64,000 bases of DNA from Burkholderia territorii (GCF_902833055.1 NZ_CADFEJ010000021.1:25012-89011); one strand, 5' to 3'. Shown: positions 17,842-27,559, counted from the stretch's first letter. Notes: generated from the sequence alone by a model not told the origin. Program-made: numbers and translations.

Positions 17842-19362
17842 ATGCCTGCATCCATTTCGATCGAGAAAATTGCCGACTGGGCCGGCCGCAACCACCTGAT
17901 CGTCGGTGTGCTGGGCACGCTCATGTCGCTCGCGGCGCTCGGCATCAGCGCGGCGACGCTGTGGGCCGCGCGCACCGAGGTCGTCGGACATGCGCACGAG
18001 ACGTCGCGCAACATCGCGGCCGTGCTCGTCAGCGAGATCGCGCGCACCGTCGAGACGTCCAACAATGCGCTCGTCGCGCTCGCCACCAATCTCGGCAATC
18101 CCGCCGTCGCACGCATGGACGCCGGGCTGCGTCACGACGTGCTGTTCGAACGCACGGCCGCGCAATACGTGACCGGCATGGGCGTGACGGACCGCTACGG
18201 CCGTTTGATCGACGGCTGTTGCAGCTCGACCCACAACTGGGACTTCAGCGATCGCGACTACTTCAAGGTCCATCGCGATGCGGACGACGTCGGCCTCTAC
18301 GTGTCCGAGGCGTATCGCGCGCGTTCGCGCGGCGGCACGGAATCGATCGCGCTGTCGCGGCGCATCGAGCGGGCGGATCACACGTTCGACGGGATCGCGG
18401 TGGTTGCCGTCGACCTCGCGTACTTCGATCGGCTGCTGTCCCGCCTGAACGTCGGTCCGCACGGCGTCAGCGCGATCCTGCGCGCGGACGGCACGATCCT
18501 CGCGCGAAACCCGCCGCTGACCGATCACCAGATGGTCCGCCTGCGCCGCTCGAAGGCGTTCGAGCGGATGGTGAGCCGCGAATCGGGCTTCTATGCCGCG
18601 CGCTCGAGCATCGACGGCATCATGCGGCTTTACACGTTCCAGCGGGTGCCCGGCACGCCGCTGATCGCGGTCGTCGCACCGGCCGAGCACGACGTGCTGG
18701 CCGGCACCACGCACCTGATGTGGACGGTCGGCGTATCCGCGTCCGTCATCGGCGCGCTGTTCTGCGCGGTGGTGTGGCTGCTCGCGTTCGCGCTGCGGGA
18801 CAACCTGCGCAAGCAGACGCTGCTCACCGACCTGACGCGCATCGATCCGCTCACGGGCCTGCACAATCGTCGCGCGCTCGATGCCGCGCTCGCCGACGAA
18901 TGGGCGCGGCTGCAACGCGGCAGCGACGGCAGCCTGTCGGTGCTGTTCATCGACGCCGATCACTTCAAGCAGTACAACGACCGCTTCGGTCACGCGCAAG
19001 GCGACACGGCGCTGCGCTTTCTCGCGGAGTGCATTCGCACGCATACGCGGCGGCGCGGCGATCTTGCCGCGCGCTACGGCGGCGAGGAATTCGTCGTCGT
19101 ATTGCCCGATACCGATGAAAGCGGCGCCGCGAAAGTCGCCGAAGCGATTCGCCTCGCCGTGGAGCGCAACCGGCTCGACGGGTTCGACGCGACGATTCCG
19201 GCGTTCACGGTCAGCATCGGCTACGCGACCGCGCACCGTGCGCACCCGCGCTCCGTGCACGCGCTGTCGCATCAGGCCGACCTCGCGCTCTACGCGGCGA
19301 AGCGCCAGGGCAGAAACCGCGTGTGCCGGGCCGATGCGGAATCGGTCGCCCAACCGGCCTGA
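17842..19362 (+). CDS. Membrane-bound diguanylate cyclase with periplasmic sensor
   Basis: A 506-residue protein. Transmembrane helix 1 spans about residues 19-42 and helix 2 about 293-317, enclosing a periplasmic sensor domain of roughly 250 residues of the PDC/Cache type (DRDYFKVHRD and ISLSRRI-like features). The C-terminal GGDEF domain has the active motif GGEEF at 413-417, the substrate-binding DPLTGLHNRRAL, and DADHFKQYNDRFGH. An inhibitory I-site RxxD (R404-R-G-D407) lies just before GGEEF, so both catalysis and product inhibition look intact. It would make cyclic di-GMP from GTP at the inner membrane in response to an external ligand. It appears to be a single-gene unit. Confidence 0.93.
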   Translation: MPASISIEKIADWAGRNHLIVGVLGTLMSLAALGISAATLWAARTEVVGHAHETSRNIAAVLVSEIARTVETSNNALVALATNLGNPAVARMDAGLRHDVLFERTAAQYVTGMGVTDRYGRLIDGCCSSTHNWDFSDRDYFKVHRDADDVGLYVSEAYRARSRGGTESIALSRRIERADHTFDGIAVVAVDLAYFDRLLSRLNVGPHGVSAILRADGTILARNPPLTDHQMVRLRRSKAFERMVSRESGFYAARSSIDGIMRLYTFQRVPGTPLIAVVAPAEHDVLAGTTHLMWTVGVSASVIGALFCAVVWLLAFALRDNLRKQTLLTDLTRIDPLTGLHNRRALDAALADEWARLQRGSDGSLSVLFIDADHFKQYNDRFGHAQGDTALRFLAECIRTHTRRRGDLAARYGGEEFVVVLPDTDESGAAKVAEAIRLAVERNRLDGFDATIPAFTVSIGYATAHRAHPRSVHALSHQADLALYAAKRQGRNRVCRADAESVAQPA

Positions 19363-19509
19363 CCGTTCCGGCGGCCCGTCTTTTCGACCACGCGCGCACG
19401 CGCGATCCGACATCGCCAACGGCCCGATTTCCCCGTGCCGCCATGTTCAGCATCCCGAATTCACCAAATAGTGAGAAATCGGGCGCATCGACCGCGACCC
19501 GAAACAAAT

Positions 19510-19527
19510 CCGTAACGGCTGCGTCAC
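19510..19527 (+). promoter_or_regulatory. Candidate Pho box
   Basis: CCGTAAC-GGCT-GCGTCAC has the 7-4-7 layout of a PhoB site (consensus CTGTCAT-N4-CTGTCAT), matching at the G-T-x-A core in both halves. It lies about 50 bp before the start of an acid phosphatase gene, which is a typical PhoB target. The match is partial and was judged by eye. Confidence 0.35.
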
Positions 19528-19576
19528 GATCGCCCACGACAATCCGCCATCTTCGACACTCAGGATGGAGCATTGC

Positions 19577-21535
19577 ATGTTTGCGTCACGAAGCCGTTTC
19601 CCGCTGCACGTCGCAGCATTGTCGAGCGCGATCGTGCTCGCCGCATGCGGCGGCGGCGACGATGTCGCGTCGACCGCCACGACCAGCGCGGCCATGCCGG
19701 CCCCGCCGGCCGATCCAGGCTTCGTCGACAGCGCGCCCGTGCCGAGCGTGCCGGCCTTCGTCGACAACATCGCGACCAACCAGCGCGGCGACGCGCGCTA
19801 TGCGACGCTGTCGACCAACGCGGCCGTGCGCGTGGTGAGCCGCTTCCTGGACCTGTGGCAACCGGCAACGATGCTCGTCGATGCCGGCGTGAGCGCGCCC
19901 GCCAACGGCGCGTTTCCGGCGATCTCGCCGTCGACCTGCTCGGGCCTGCCCGGCAGCGGCACGCCGTGCGGCACGATCCTGAACGACACGGTGCTGGCGG
20001 CCAACGTTCAATATGTCGTCAACGCGACGACCGCGCGCACGCAACAGCAGGCCGATGCGGCCTACTTCGACGACCGGCGCGGCAAGGGCTACAGCGTGAC
20101 CGACGGCATGGGCCCGCTCACCGACGCGTGGCGCACGGCCGCCCAGCAAACGACCAGCATCACGAGCGTGCCCGCCGACGCAACCACGGTGCTGTACAAC
20201 GACAGCGGCAACAACACCGGTGTCGGCGGCAGCACCAACACGAATTTCGGCAAGGTGGTCGACCTGCTCAACGAAATGGGCAACAACGCGTCGACGGAAC
20301 CGACGAAGCGCTTCTACAAATACGCGCGCCCGTATCGCTGGAGCACGAGTGTCGTCGTCGCACCGACGCTGGTGCCGGCGGAAAGCACGACGCCCGCGAC
20401 CGACGGCGGCTTCATCAGCGGCCACACGGCCGAAGCGATGCGCGACGCGATGACGATGGCGTGGCTCGTGCCGGAACGCTTCCAGGAGATGGTCAGCCGC
20501 GGCCTCGAACTCGGCGAGAACCGGATCCTCGCCGGCATGCACTCGCCGCTCGACGTGATCGGCGGGCGCATGCTCGCGCTGGCCGTCAGCGCGGCGAACC
20601 TGGCCGTGTATGCAAGCGATGCGCAGGCCGCGTACGCCCAGGCGCACCAGGCCCTGCAGCAGCTCACGGGGACGACCGGCACGACGTTCGCCGCCTTCGC
20701 GCATTCGGGCACGACGGCGACCGACCGCTTCGCCGATTACGCGACGAACAAGGCCGCCTTCGCGCGCCGCATGACGTTCGGCTTCGGCGCGATCGAATCG
20801 ACCGGCGCGCCGCCCGTCGTGCCGAAGGGCGCGGAGATCCTGCTGCAGACGCGCTTCCCGTACCTGAGCGCCGACCAGCGGCGCGTCGTGCTGAAGACGA
20901 CCGAGATATCGTCCGGCTATCCGGTGATGGATGACGCGGAAGGCTGGGGCCGCCTGAACCTGTTCGCCGCCGCCGACGGTTATGGCGCATTCAACGGCAA
21001 CGTGATCGTGTCGATGGATGCGTCGCAAGGCGGGCTGAATGCGGCCGACCTGTGGCGCAACGACATCGCGGGCGCCGGCAAGCTGACGCTGCAAGGCACC
21101 GGCACGCTGACGCTCGCGGGCAACAACAGCTACACGGGCGGCACGCAGGTGAGCGGCGGCACGCTCGCCGCGGCATCGGCCACTGCGTTCGGCAACGGCG
21201 ACGTATACGTCGGTGCAGGCGGCAGCGTGAAGATCGCCGCCGCCGCGCCGGTCACGATCGCGACGCGCTACACGCAGCTCGACAACACGACGCTCGAACT
21301 CGACATCGACGGCAACGGCGGCGGCCGTCTGCGCGTGGGCGGCCCGCTCACCGTCGCCGGCGGCACGCTGCACGTGAAGTTCGTGAACGGCTATGCGCCG
21401 AAGGCGGGCGACACGATCGCACTGATCGACGGCGCGGCGGCTTCCGCGAAGTTCGCAACGGTGACCGTCGACGGATTCAACGCGACGCCGGTTTATACGG
21501 CGACCGGCGTGTCGGTGCGGTTATCGGCATCGTAA
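19577..21535 (+). CDS. PAP2-family acid phosphatase lipoprotein with an autotransporter-type repeat
   Basis: A 652-residue secreted protein. The N-terminus is a lipoprotein signal with a LAAC lipobox (acylated C24). The PAP2/vanadium-haloperoxidase active site is complete: K244-x6-R251-P, SGHT at 281-284, and N-R316-x5-H322-x3-D326. Such class A acid phosphatases hydrolyse phosphomonoesters in the periplasm or at the surface. The unusual part is the C-terminal third (about residues 490-650). It contains a passenger-associated transport repeat (LTLAGNNSYTGGTQVSGGTL) and beta-rich sequence like an autotransporter passenger, but no outer-membrane barrel follows. An earlier in-frame ATG at 19565 exists; I prefer 19577 because GGAG lies 6 nt before it and a good signal peptide follows. 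A possible Pho box is upstream. Confidence 0.85.
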   Translation: MFASRSRFPLHVAALSSAIVLAACGGGDDVASTATTSAAMPAPPADPGFVDSAPVPSVPAFVDNIATNQRGDARYATLSTNAAVRVVSRFLDLWQPATMLVDAGVSAPANGAFPAISPSTCSGLPGSGTPCGTILNDTVLAANVQYVVNATTARTQQQADAAYFDDRRGKGYSVTDGMGPLTDAWRTAAQQTTSITSVPADATTVLYNDSGNNTGVGGSTNTNFGKVVDLLNEMGNNASTEPTKRFYKYARPYRWSTSVVVAPTLVPAESTTPATDGGFISGHTAEAMRDAMTMAWLVPERFQEMVSRGLELGENRILAGMHSPLDVIGGRMLALAVSAANLAVYASDAQAAYAQAHQALQQLTGTTGTTFAAFAHSGTTATDRFADYATNKAAFARRMTFGFGAIESTGAPPVVPKGAEILLQTRFPYLSADQRRVVLKTTEISSGYPVMDDAEGWGRLNLFAAADGYGAFNGNVIVSMDASQGGLNAADLWRNDIAGAGKLTLQGTGTLTLAGNNSYTGGTQVSGGTLAAASATAFGNGDVYVGAGGSVKIAAAAPVTIATRYTQLDNTTLELDIDGNGGGRLRVGGPLTVAGGTLHVKFVNGYAPKAGDTIALIDGAAASAKFATVTVDGFNATPVYTATGVSVRLSAS

Positions 21536-21549
21536 TGTCCGTGTCGCGT

Positions 21550-21570
21550 GCGGCCGGCCAGCCCGGCCGC
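21550..21570 (+). terminator. Candidate terminator hairpin after the phosphatase gene
   Basis: GCGGCCGG and CCGGCCGC form a perfect 8-bp stem around a 5-nt loop, starting 15 nt after the phosphatase stop codon. Only two T residues follow, so it may act as an mRNA 3' end stabiliser and not as an efficient intrinsic terminator. Confidence 0.4.
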
Positions 21571-21734
21571 TTAGCGTTCCGAACGCCGGGTAGCACGTAG
21601 CAAGCAGTCGAAAGAAACGATTCGCTGCCGTCGGCCAGCACCGCGTCCGACACGACGCACGCGGCTTCCTGCCCCGGCCGCGGCACGCATCTTGCTCGCC
21701 GCAACGCGGATTCAACGGACCGACGGGCAGCGAC

Positions 21735-22646
21735 GTGACAAGCAAACCGGGCGACATTCACATCGGCATTTCGGGCTGGCGCTACGACGGCTGGCGGGGC
21801 ACCTTCTATCCGGAAGGGCTGAAGCAGGCCGCCGAACTGCGATACGCGTCGACCCGGATGCAGACGATCGAAATCAACGGCACACACTACAGCCTGCAAT
21901 CGCTCGCCAGCTGGCGACGCTGGTACGACGAAACGCCGCCCGGTTTTACGTTCAGCGTGAAAGGCGCGCGCTATCTGACCCACATGCTGCGCTTTCGCGA
22001 TGAAACCGCGACGGTCGCGTGCGCGAACTTTTTCGCGCAGGGTCTGCTCGCGCTGCGGGACAAGCTCGGGCCGATACTCTGGCAATTTCCGCCGTCGCTG
22101 CGATTCGACCCCGACCACATCGCGCGCTTCCTCGGCATGCTGCCGCACGATACCGAAGCCGCCCTCGCCCTTGCGAAGCGGCACGACGCGCGCGTGAGGA
22201 CGCCCCATCTGCAGATCGATCGCAAGCGCGCGTTGCGGCACGCGATCGAAGTACGCCACGCGAGCTTTGTCGATCCGGCGTTCGTGCAGTTGCTGCGCCG
22301 GCACAAGGTCGCGCTCGTGATCTCCGATTCGACCGAACCGTGGCCGCAATTCGAGGACTTGAGCGCGGACTTCGTCTACATGCGGCTGCACGGCACTGAA
22401 ACGAAATACTCGGGCGAATACTCGGATGCCGCACTCGACCGCTGGGCAGCGCGGATCGATTCATGGTGCCGCGGTGCGCAGCCCGCGGATGCGCATCTCG
22501 CCGCGCCGGCGTTGCCGCCGCCGCGCGCGCGAACGCGCGACGTGTACTGCTACTTCGACAACGATGCGAAAACGCACGCACCGTTCGACGCGCAACGCTT
22601 GATGGGACGTCTCGGCGTGCAGGTGCGCGAAGCGGTGGCCGGATAG
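21735..22646 (+). CDS. DUF72 domain protein
   Basis: A 303-residue protein of the DUF72 (YecE) family, which has a TIM-barrel fold and no firmly established function. Recognisable features are the opening IHIGISGWRYDGWRGTFYP, the EINGTHYSLQ segment, FSVKGARYLTH, WQFPPSLRFD, and the late YMRLHGTETKYSGEYSD block. The start is taken as GTG 21735, the codon closest to where family members begin; no strong ribosome site is seen. It is followed 59 bp later by a small membrane-protein gene on the same strand. Confidence 0.88.
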   Translation: MTSKPGDIHIGISGWRYDGWRGTFYPEGLKQAAELRYASTRMQTIEINGTHYSLQSLASWRRWYDETPPGFTFSVKGARYLTHMLRFRDETATVACANFFAQGLLALRDKLGPILWQFPPSLRFDPDHIARFLGMLPHDTEAALALAKRHDARVRTPHLQIDRKRALRHAIEVRHASFVDPAFVQLLRRHKVALVISDSTEPWPQFEDLSADFVYMRLHGTETKYSGEYSDAALDRWAARIDSWCRGAQPADAHLAAPALPPPRARTRDVYCYFDNDAKTHAPFDAQRLMGRLGVQVREAVAG

Positions 22647-22705
22647 AACGGCATGCCGCGCAACGGCCCCGCGCACGACGAACCCGAACCGCAAGGAGAA
22701 AAACG

Positions 22706-22876
22706 ATGACGCTGCTTATCTATCTGCTCGGCTGGATCATTTTCATCGCCGGCGTCGCATGGGGATTGATGACGCTGCACGTCTCGCAGCACATCATCGA
22801 GATCGTCGCCGTCATTCTGTTCGGCATCGCGGTCATCACCGGCGCGACGCGCGCACGCAATCGCGACCGGACATAG
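22706..22876 (+). CDS. Small membrane protein, 56 residues
   Basis: A very short gene with a strong ribosome site (AAGGAG, 8 nt before the ATG). The product MTLLIYLLGWIIFIAGVAWG is followed by a second hydrophobic run (IIEIVAVILFGIAVITGA) and a basic tail (RARNRDRT). This predicts two transmembrane helices with the C-terminus in the cytoplasm. No function is recognisable. The clear ribosome site and the clean membrane topology are the reasons to believe it is real. Confidence 0.7.
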   Translation: MTLLIYLLGWIIFIAGVAWGLMTLHVSQHIIEIVAVILFGIAVITGATRARNRDRT

Positions 22877-22915
22877 CGCGATCGCGCCGCCGTGTGGCCG
22901 CCCGCCCTGCTGCAC

Positions 22916-23791
22916 TCACCCACGCGCACCCGCGATGCCGTCGAGTTCGCGCAGCGCGTCGTCCGGCAACGTCAGCGCACCGGCCGCCAGATTCTCGCGC
23001 AGATGCGCAACCGACGACGTCCCCGGAATCAGCAGGATGTTCGGCGCGCGGCGTAGCAGCCATGCGAGCGCGGTCTGCATCGGTGTCGCGCCGAGCCGCG
23101 CGGCGACCGCATCGAGCGTCGACGACTGCAACGGATTGAACCCGCCGAGCGGAAAATACGGTACGTACGCGACGCCGTCGTGCGCCAACGCGTCGATCAG
23201 AGCGTCATCGTCGCGGTACGCGAGGTTGTAATGATTCTGCACGCAGACGATGTCGCAGATCCGCCGGCCTTCGGCGATCTGGGCGGCCGTCACGTTGCTG
23301 AGCCCGATATGCCGCACGAGACCCTGGCGCTGCAACTCGGCCAGTGCCGTCAACGGCGCCTCGATCGAGCCCTCGGCCGGTGCGTGCACGTCGAACATGA
23401 TGCGCAGATTGACGACGTCGAGCACGTCGAGGCCCAGATTGCGCAGATTGTCGTGCACGGCGGCGGCCAGCGCGTCGGCGGAGAAAGCCGGCAGCCATGA
23501 ACCGTCCGCGCCGCGCGTCGCGCCGATCTTGGTCACGATCAGCAGCTCATCGCGATATGGATGCAACGCCTCGCGGATCAACTGGTTCGTCACGTGCGGG
23601 CCGTAAAAGTCGCTGGTGTCGATGTGATCGACCCCCGATTCGACGGCTTCGCGCAGCACGGCGAGCGCCGCGTCGCGATCTTTCGGCGGGCCGAACACGC
23701 CGGGGCCGGCCAACTGCATCGCGCCATAGCCGAGGCGGTGAACGCGGCGGCCCGCGATGGGAAACGTGCCGGATTGAACGACAGCGGACAT
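22916..23791 (-). CDS. Aldo/keto reductase
   Basis: A 291-residue aldo/keto reductase. The catalytic tetrad can be placed: Asp and Tyr in HIDTSDFYGPH, Lys in LLIVTKIG, and the His-equivalent position is Asn/Arg in VVNLRIM, as in some bacterial members. The NADPH-binding end is LLIPGTSSVAHLREN. Such enzymes reduce aldehydes and ketones with NADPH. The ATG at 23791 has CAGGAG about 9 nt upstream. It diverges from a LysR regulator gene, the classic arrangement in which the regulator controls the neighbouring reductase. Confidence 0.9.
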   Translation of the reverse strand: MSAVVQSGTFPIAGRRVHRLGYGAMQLAGPGVFGPPKDRDAALAVLREAVESGVDHIDTSDFYGPHVTNQLIREALHPYRDELLIVTKIGATRGADGSWLPAFSADALAAAVHDNLRNLGLDVLDVVNLRIMFDVHAPAEGSIEAPLTALAELQRQGLVRHIGLSNVTAAQIAEGRRICDIVCVQNHYNLAYRDDDALIDALAHDGVAYVPYFPLGGFNPLQSSTLDAVAARLGATPMQTALAWLLRRAPNILLIPGTSSVAHLRENLAAGALTLPDDALRELDGIAGARG

Positions 23792-23891
23792 GATCGTGCT
23801 CCTGTATCGAGTGAATGAACCGCAGGTTACGCCGCGTCGGGCTGCGCGATAATCGCCCATAATCCGCACAACCTGTACGAAAAGGCGAACA

Positions 23892-24794
23892 ATGCAAGTC
23901 GATCTCGGCGATCTGAACGCATTCGTGGCGGTGGCACGCGCGAAGGGCTTCCGCGAAGGCGCGCGTACGATGGGCGCAAGCGCATCGGGCCTGAGCGAGG
24001 CGGTGCGGCGGCTGGAGGCGCAACTCGGCGTGCGACTGCTGCACCGCACGACGCGCAGCGTGTCGCCGACCGAAGCTGGCGAGCGCCTGCTCGCCCGGCT
24101 CACGCCCGCGCTGAGCGAGGTGGAAGCGGCGCTCGACGTGGTGAACACGTTCCGCGAGAAGCCGGTCGGCACGCTCAAGCTCAACGTTCCGATGAGCGCC
24201 GCGCGGCTCGTACTGCCGTCGATCGTTCCGCGCTTTCTCGACGCGTATCCGGAGATCCGGCTGGAGGTCGTGGCCGACGAGAGCTTCGTCGATATCCTCG
24301 CGGCCGGTTGCGACGCGGGCATTCGCTACGACGAGCGCCTCGAACAGGACATGATCGCCGTGCCGATCGGCCCGCGCTCGCAACGTTTCGCGACGGCCGC
24401 CGCGCCCGCGTATCTCGACCGTCGCGGCCGCCCGGCCCACCCGCGCGACCTGCTCGATCACGCATGCCTGCGCGGTCGCTTCGCGAGCGGCGCGATGCCG
24501 GTGTGGGAATACGAACGCGACGGCGAAGTCGTGCGCGTGGAGCCGTCGGGACCGCTGGTCGTGCAAATCGGCGGCGCGGTCGATCTCGTCGTGGATGCCG
24601 CGCGCGCGGGGCTCGGCATCGTGCACCTGTACGAAGACTGGCTGCGCCCGCATCTCGCGAGCGGCGCGCTCGAGCCCGTGCTCGACGGCTGGTGGCGGCC
24701 GTTCTCGGGCCCGTATCTGTACTATCCGGGGCGACGCTTCGTGCCGGCGCCGCTGCGCGCGTTCGTCGATTTCATCAAGGCGGCGGCACAGTAG
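23892..24794 (+). CDS. LysR-family transcriptional regulator
   Basis: A 300-residue LysR protein. The N-terminal winged helix is in LNAFVAVARAKGFREGARTM and SGLSEAVRRLEAQLGVRLLH, followed by RTTRSVSPTEAGERLL, which is typical. The C-terminal periplasmic-binding-like effector domain runs from about residue 90. It is encoded divergently from the aldo/keto reductase with a 100-bp gap. That gap holds a short direct repeat, ATAATC-GCCC-ATAATC, at 23849-23864 that could be part of the operator. The gene ends 9 bp before the convergent xylose permease gene. Confidence 0.92.
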   Translation: MQVDLGDLNAFVAVARAKGFREGARTMGASASGLSEAVRRLEAQLGVRLLHRTTRSVSPTEAGERLLARLTPALSEVEAALDVVNTFREKPVGTLKLNVPMSAARLVLPSIVPRFLDAYPEIRLEVVADESFVDILAAGCDAGIRYDERLEQDMIAVPIGPRSQRFATAAAPAYLDRRGRPAHPRDLLDHACLRGRFASGAMPVWEYERDGEVVRVEPSGPLVVQIGGAVDLVVDAARAGLGIVHLYEDWLRPHLASGALEPVLDGWWRPFSGPYLYYPGRRFVPAPLRAFVDFIKAAAQ

Positions 24795-24803
24795 GATGCC
24801 GCG

Positions 24804-26003
24804 TCACCGCCGGTTCGATCGCGATACCACGTCGATCCAGACGGCCAGCACCAGCACCGCGCCCTTGACGATCATCTGCCAGTACGCGTCGACGTCGAGC
24901 ATCGACATCCCGTTGTCGAGGCTCGCCATCACGAGTGCGCCGATCAGCGCGCCGTAGACGGTACCCGATCCGCCGCGCATCGACGTGCCGCCGATGAAGC
25001 AGGCGGCGATCGCGTCGAGTTCGCCCATCGTGCCGGCCGACGGCGAACCGGCCGCGAGCCGCGCGGTGTTGACGATCCCCGCGAACGCGCACATCAGGCC
25101 CATCAGCGCGAAGATCGCGAGCTTCACGCGATCGGTGTCGACGCCCGACAGGCGCGTCGCCTCCAGGTTCGAGCCCACCGCGTAGATGCGCCGGCCGAAC
25201 ACGGTCTGCGTCGCGATCCACGAAAACGCGCCGAGCAGCGCGAGCAGCAGCAGCACGGGCACGGGAATGCCGCCGTAGCGGTCGAGCGTCGCGACGAACG
25301 CGAACAGCACCACGCCGGCGCCGACGACCTTCGCGACGTCCTGCCACAGCGGTGCGACCGCGAGGCGGTAGCGATGGCGCGTACCGCGCTGCCGCACGAC
25401 CAGCAGCGCGACGAGCGCGAACAGCAGCACCGCGAGCCCGTCGCCGGCCGCGCGCGGCAGATAGCCCTGCCCGATGAACACGAAACCGTCGGACACGGGC
25501 GCGATCGTCGAGCCGCCCGTCACGCCGAGCAGGATGCCGCGAAACGCCAGCATCCCGCCCAGCCCGACGATGAACGACGGCACGCGCCGATAGGTCGACC
25601 ACCAGCCGTTGAACAGCCCGACCAGCACGCCGAGCGCGAGCACGGCCGGCACCGTCGCGGCAACGGGCCAGTGGCGGTTGACGTCGAGGATCGCCGCGAC
25701 GCCGCCGAGCAATCCGAGCAGCGATCCGACGGACAGGTCGATCTCGCCCGCGATGATCACGAACACCATCCCGCACGCGAGCATCCCGGTGATCGACATC
25801 TGACGCAGCAGGTTCGACACGTTGCGCGGCGTGACGAACGCGCCGTCGGTCAGCACGGAGAAGAACGCCCAGATCGCCGCGACCGCGAACAGCAGCGCGA
25901 GCACCTTGTAGCGCACGAAGATCTGGCGCAGCGGATGACGGTGCGCGCGACGCGCGTCGGCGTCCGGCGGCACGGCGGAAGAGGAAGAAAGTTCGGTATT
26001 CAT
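24804..26003 (-). CDS. xylH: D-xylose ABC importer permease XylH
   Basis: A 399-residue inner-membrane permease of the ribose/xylose (BPD_transp_2) class. Long hydrophobic helices alternate with the family signature IIAGEIDLSVGSLLGLLGG (E-I-D-L-S-V-G) and the AIAACFIGGTSMRGGSGTV region. XylH forms the pore for D-xylose uptake with XylG and XylF. The ATG at 26003 overlaps the stop of xylG (ATGA), indicating translational coupling. It is the last gene of the xyl operon and ends 9 bp from the convergent LysR gene. Confidence 0.92.
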   Translation of the reverse strand: MNTELSSSSAVPPDADARRAHRHPLRQIFVRYKVLALLFAVAAIWAFFSVLTDGAFVTPRNVSNLLRQMSITGMLACGMVFVIIAGEIDLSVGSLLGLLGGVAAILDVNRHWPVAATVPAVLALGVLVGLFNGWWSTYRRVPSFIVGLGGMLAFRGILLGVTGGSTIAPVSDGFVFIGQGYLPRAAGDGLAVLLFALVALLVVRQRGTRHRYRLAVAPLWQDVAKVVGAGVVLFAFVATLDRYGGIPVPVLLLLALLGAFSWIATQTVFGRRIYAVGSNLEATRLSGVDTDRVKLAIFALMGLMCAFAGIVNTARLAAGSPSAGTMGELDAIAACFIGGTSMRGGSGTVYGALIGALVMASLDNGMSMLDVDAYWQMIVKGAVLVLAVWIDVVSRSNRR

Positions 26004-27559
26004 GTCGCACTCGCTGCAATGGGTTCGGCCGGCCGCCGCGCGGGTGTCAGCGCGGCGCCGAGTATCTGTTCCTGCGTCAGGCCGTCGTTGACGAAATCGC
26101 CGCGCAGCTCGCCTTCGCCGATCACGAGCACGCGATCGGCCAGCCCGAGCACTTCCGGCAATTCCGACGACACGACGATGAGCGCGACGCCGCGCTTCGC
26201 GAGCGCGAAGATCAGCCGATAGATCTCGGCCTTGGCGCCCACGTCGACACCGCGCGTCGGCTCGTCGAGGATCAGCACCTGCGGGTCGGCCAGCAGCATC
26301 CTGGCGAGCACCGCCTTCTGCTGGTTGCCGCCCGACAGGCTCGCGATCGGCAGAAACGGGTGCGCCGCACGCACCGACAGCCGCTGCATCTCGGTGCGGA
26401 TCGCGTCGAGCTCGGCGGCCGCGTCGATCCGCCCGCGCGCGGCGAAACGGCGCAGCACCGACAGCGTGATGTTGTGGCCGACACCGAGCTGCGGCACGAT
26501 CCCGTGACGCTTGCGGTCCTCGGGCACCATCGCGATGCCCGCGCGGATCGCATCGGCAGGCGCGCGGATCGCGAGGGGCCGGCCGTTCATGCGCACGGTG
26601 GCGGTGCTCGCGCCCGGATACGCACCGAAAATCGCCTGCATCAGCTCGGTGCGCCCCGCGCCGACGAGCCCGGCGACGCCGAGGATCTCGCCGCGCCGCA
26701 CGCTGAACGACACGTCGTCGACACGCTTGCGGCGCGGGTTCGCCACGTCGTGACAGGTGACGTTGCGCACGTCCAGCACGACGTCGCCGATCTCGTGCGG
26801 CTCGCGCGGATACAGGTTGCGGATCTCGCGGCCGACCATCATCGCGATGATCCGGTCGGTGGTCATCCCGCGCATCGGCTCGGTCGCGACGTGCCGGCCG
26901 TCGCGGATCACGGTCACGGTGTCGCACACCGCATCGACTTCGTCGAGCTTGTGCGAGATGTACACGCACGCGACGCCGCGCCGCTTCAGGTCGCGCACGA
27001 TGTCGAGCAGGATGCGCGTCTCGGCCGCGCTCAGCGACGACGACGGTTCGTCGAGAATCAGCAGCTTCGCGCGCTTGTTCAGCGCCTTCGCGATCTCGAT
27101 CAGTTGCTGGTGGCCGCCGCCGTAGTTCATCACCGGCTGCGCAACGTTTATCGAGTCGATGCGCAGCTCGCGCAGCAGTGCCTCGGAACGCCGCACCATC
27201 TCCGCGTAGTGCATGCGCCCGCCGGGCAGCGTGATCTCGTTGCCGAGGAAGATGTTCTCGGCGACCGACAGCTCGGGCACGAGCATCAGTTCCTGGTGAA
27301 TGATGACGATGCCCGCGCGCTCGGTGTCGCGCACGCCGGACGCGACGAGCGGCGCACCTTCCCAACGGATCTCGCCGTCCCACGTGCCGTGCGGGTAGAC
27401 ACCCGACAGCACCTTCATCAGCGTCGACTTGCCGGCGCCGTTCTCGCCGCACAGCCCGACGCATTCGCCGGGGCGCACGGTCAGGTCGATGCCGTCGAGC
27501 GCCTTCACGCCGTCGAATGCCTTGACGATGCCGCGCATCGTCAGCAAGGGTTCGGTCAT
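26000..27559 (-). CDS. xylG: D-xylose ABC importer ATP-binding protein XylG
   Basis: A 519-residue double ABC ATPase of the sugar (CUT2) class. The first domain has the Walker A GENGAGKST and the Walker B LLILDEPSSSL. The second has the signature LSGGNQQKAVLARML and the Walker B VLILDEPTRGVDVGAK, while its Walker A is degenerate (VAGLVGAGRTEL), as is normal for CUT2 proteins. It energises xylose transport. I chose ATG 27559 (protein start MTEPLL) because GAGG precedes it and it aligns with the usual family start. It lies 73 bp after xylF. Confidence 0.93.
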   Translation of the reverse strand: MTEPLLTMRGIVKAFDGVKALDGIDLTVRPGECVGLCGENGAGKSTLMKVLSGVYPHGTWDGEIRWEGAPLVASGVRDTERAGIVIIHQELMLVPELSVAENIFLGNEITLPGGRMHYAEMVRRSEALLRELRIDSINVAQPVMNYGGGHQQLIEIAKALNKRAKLLILDEPSSSLSAAETRILLDIVRDLKRRGVACVYISHKLDEVDAVCDTVTVIRDGRHVATEPMRGMTTDRIIAMMVGREIRNLYPREPHEIGDVVLDVRNVTCHDVANPRRKRVDDVSFSVRRGEILGVAGLVGAGRTELMQAIFGAYPGASTATVRMNGRPLAIRAPADAIRAGIAMVPEDRKRHGIVPQLGVGHNITLSVLRRFAARGRIDAAAELDAIRTEMQRLSVRAAHPFLPIASLSGGNQQKAVLARMLLADPQVLILDEPTRGVDVGAKAEIYRLIFALAKRGVALIVVSSELPEVLGLADRVLVIGEGELRGDFVNDGLTQEQILGAALTPARRPAEPIAASAT

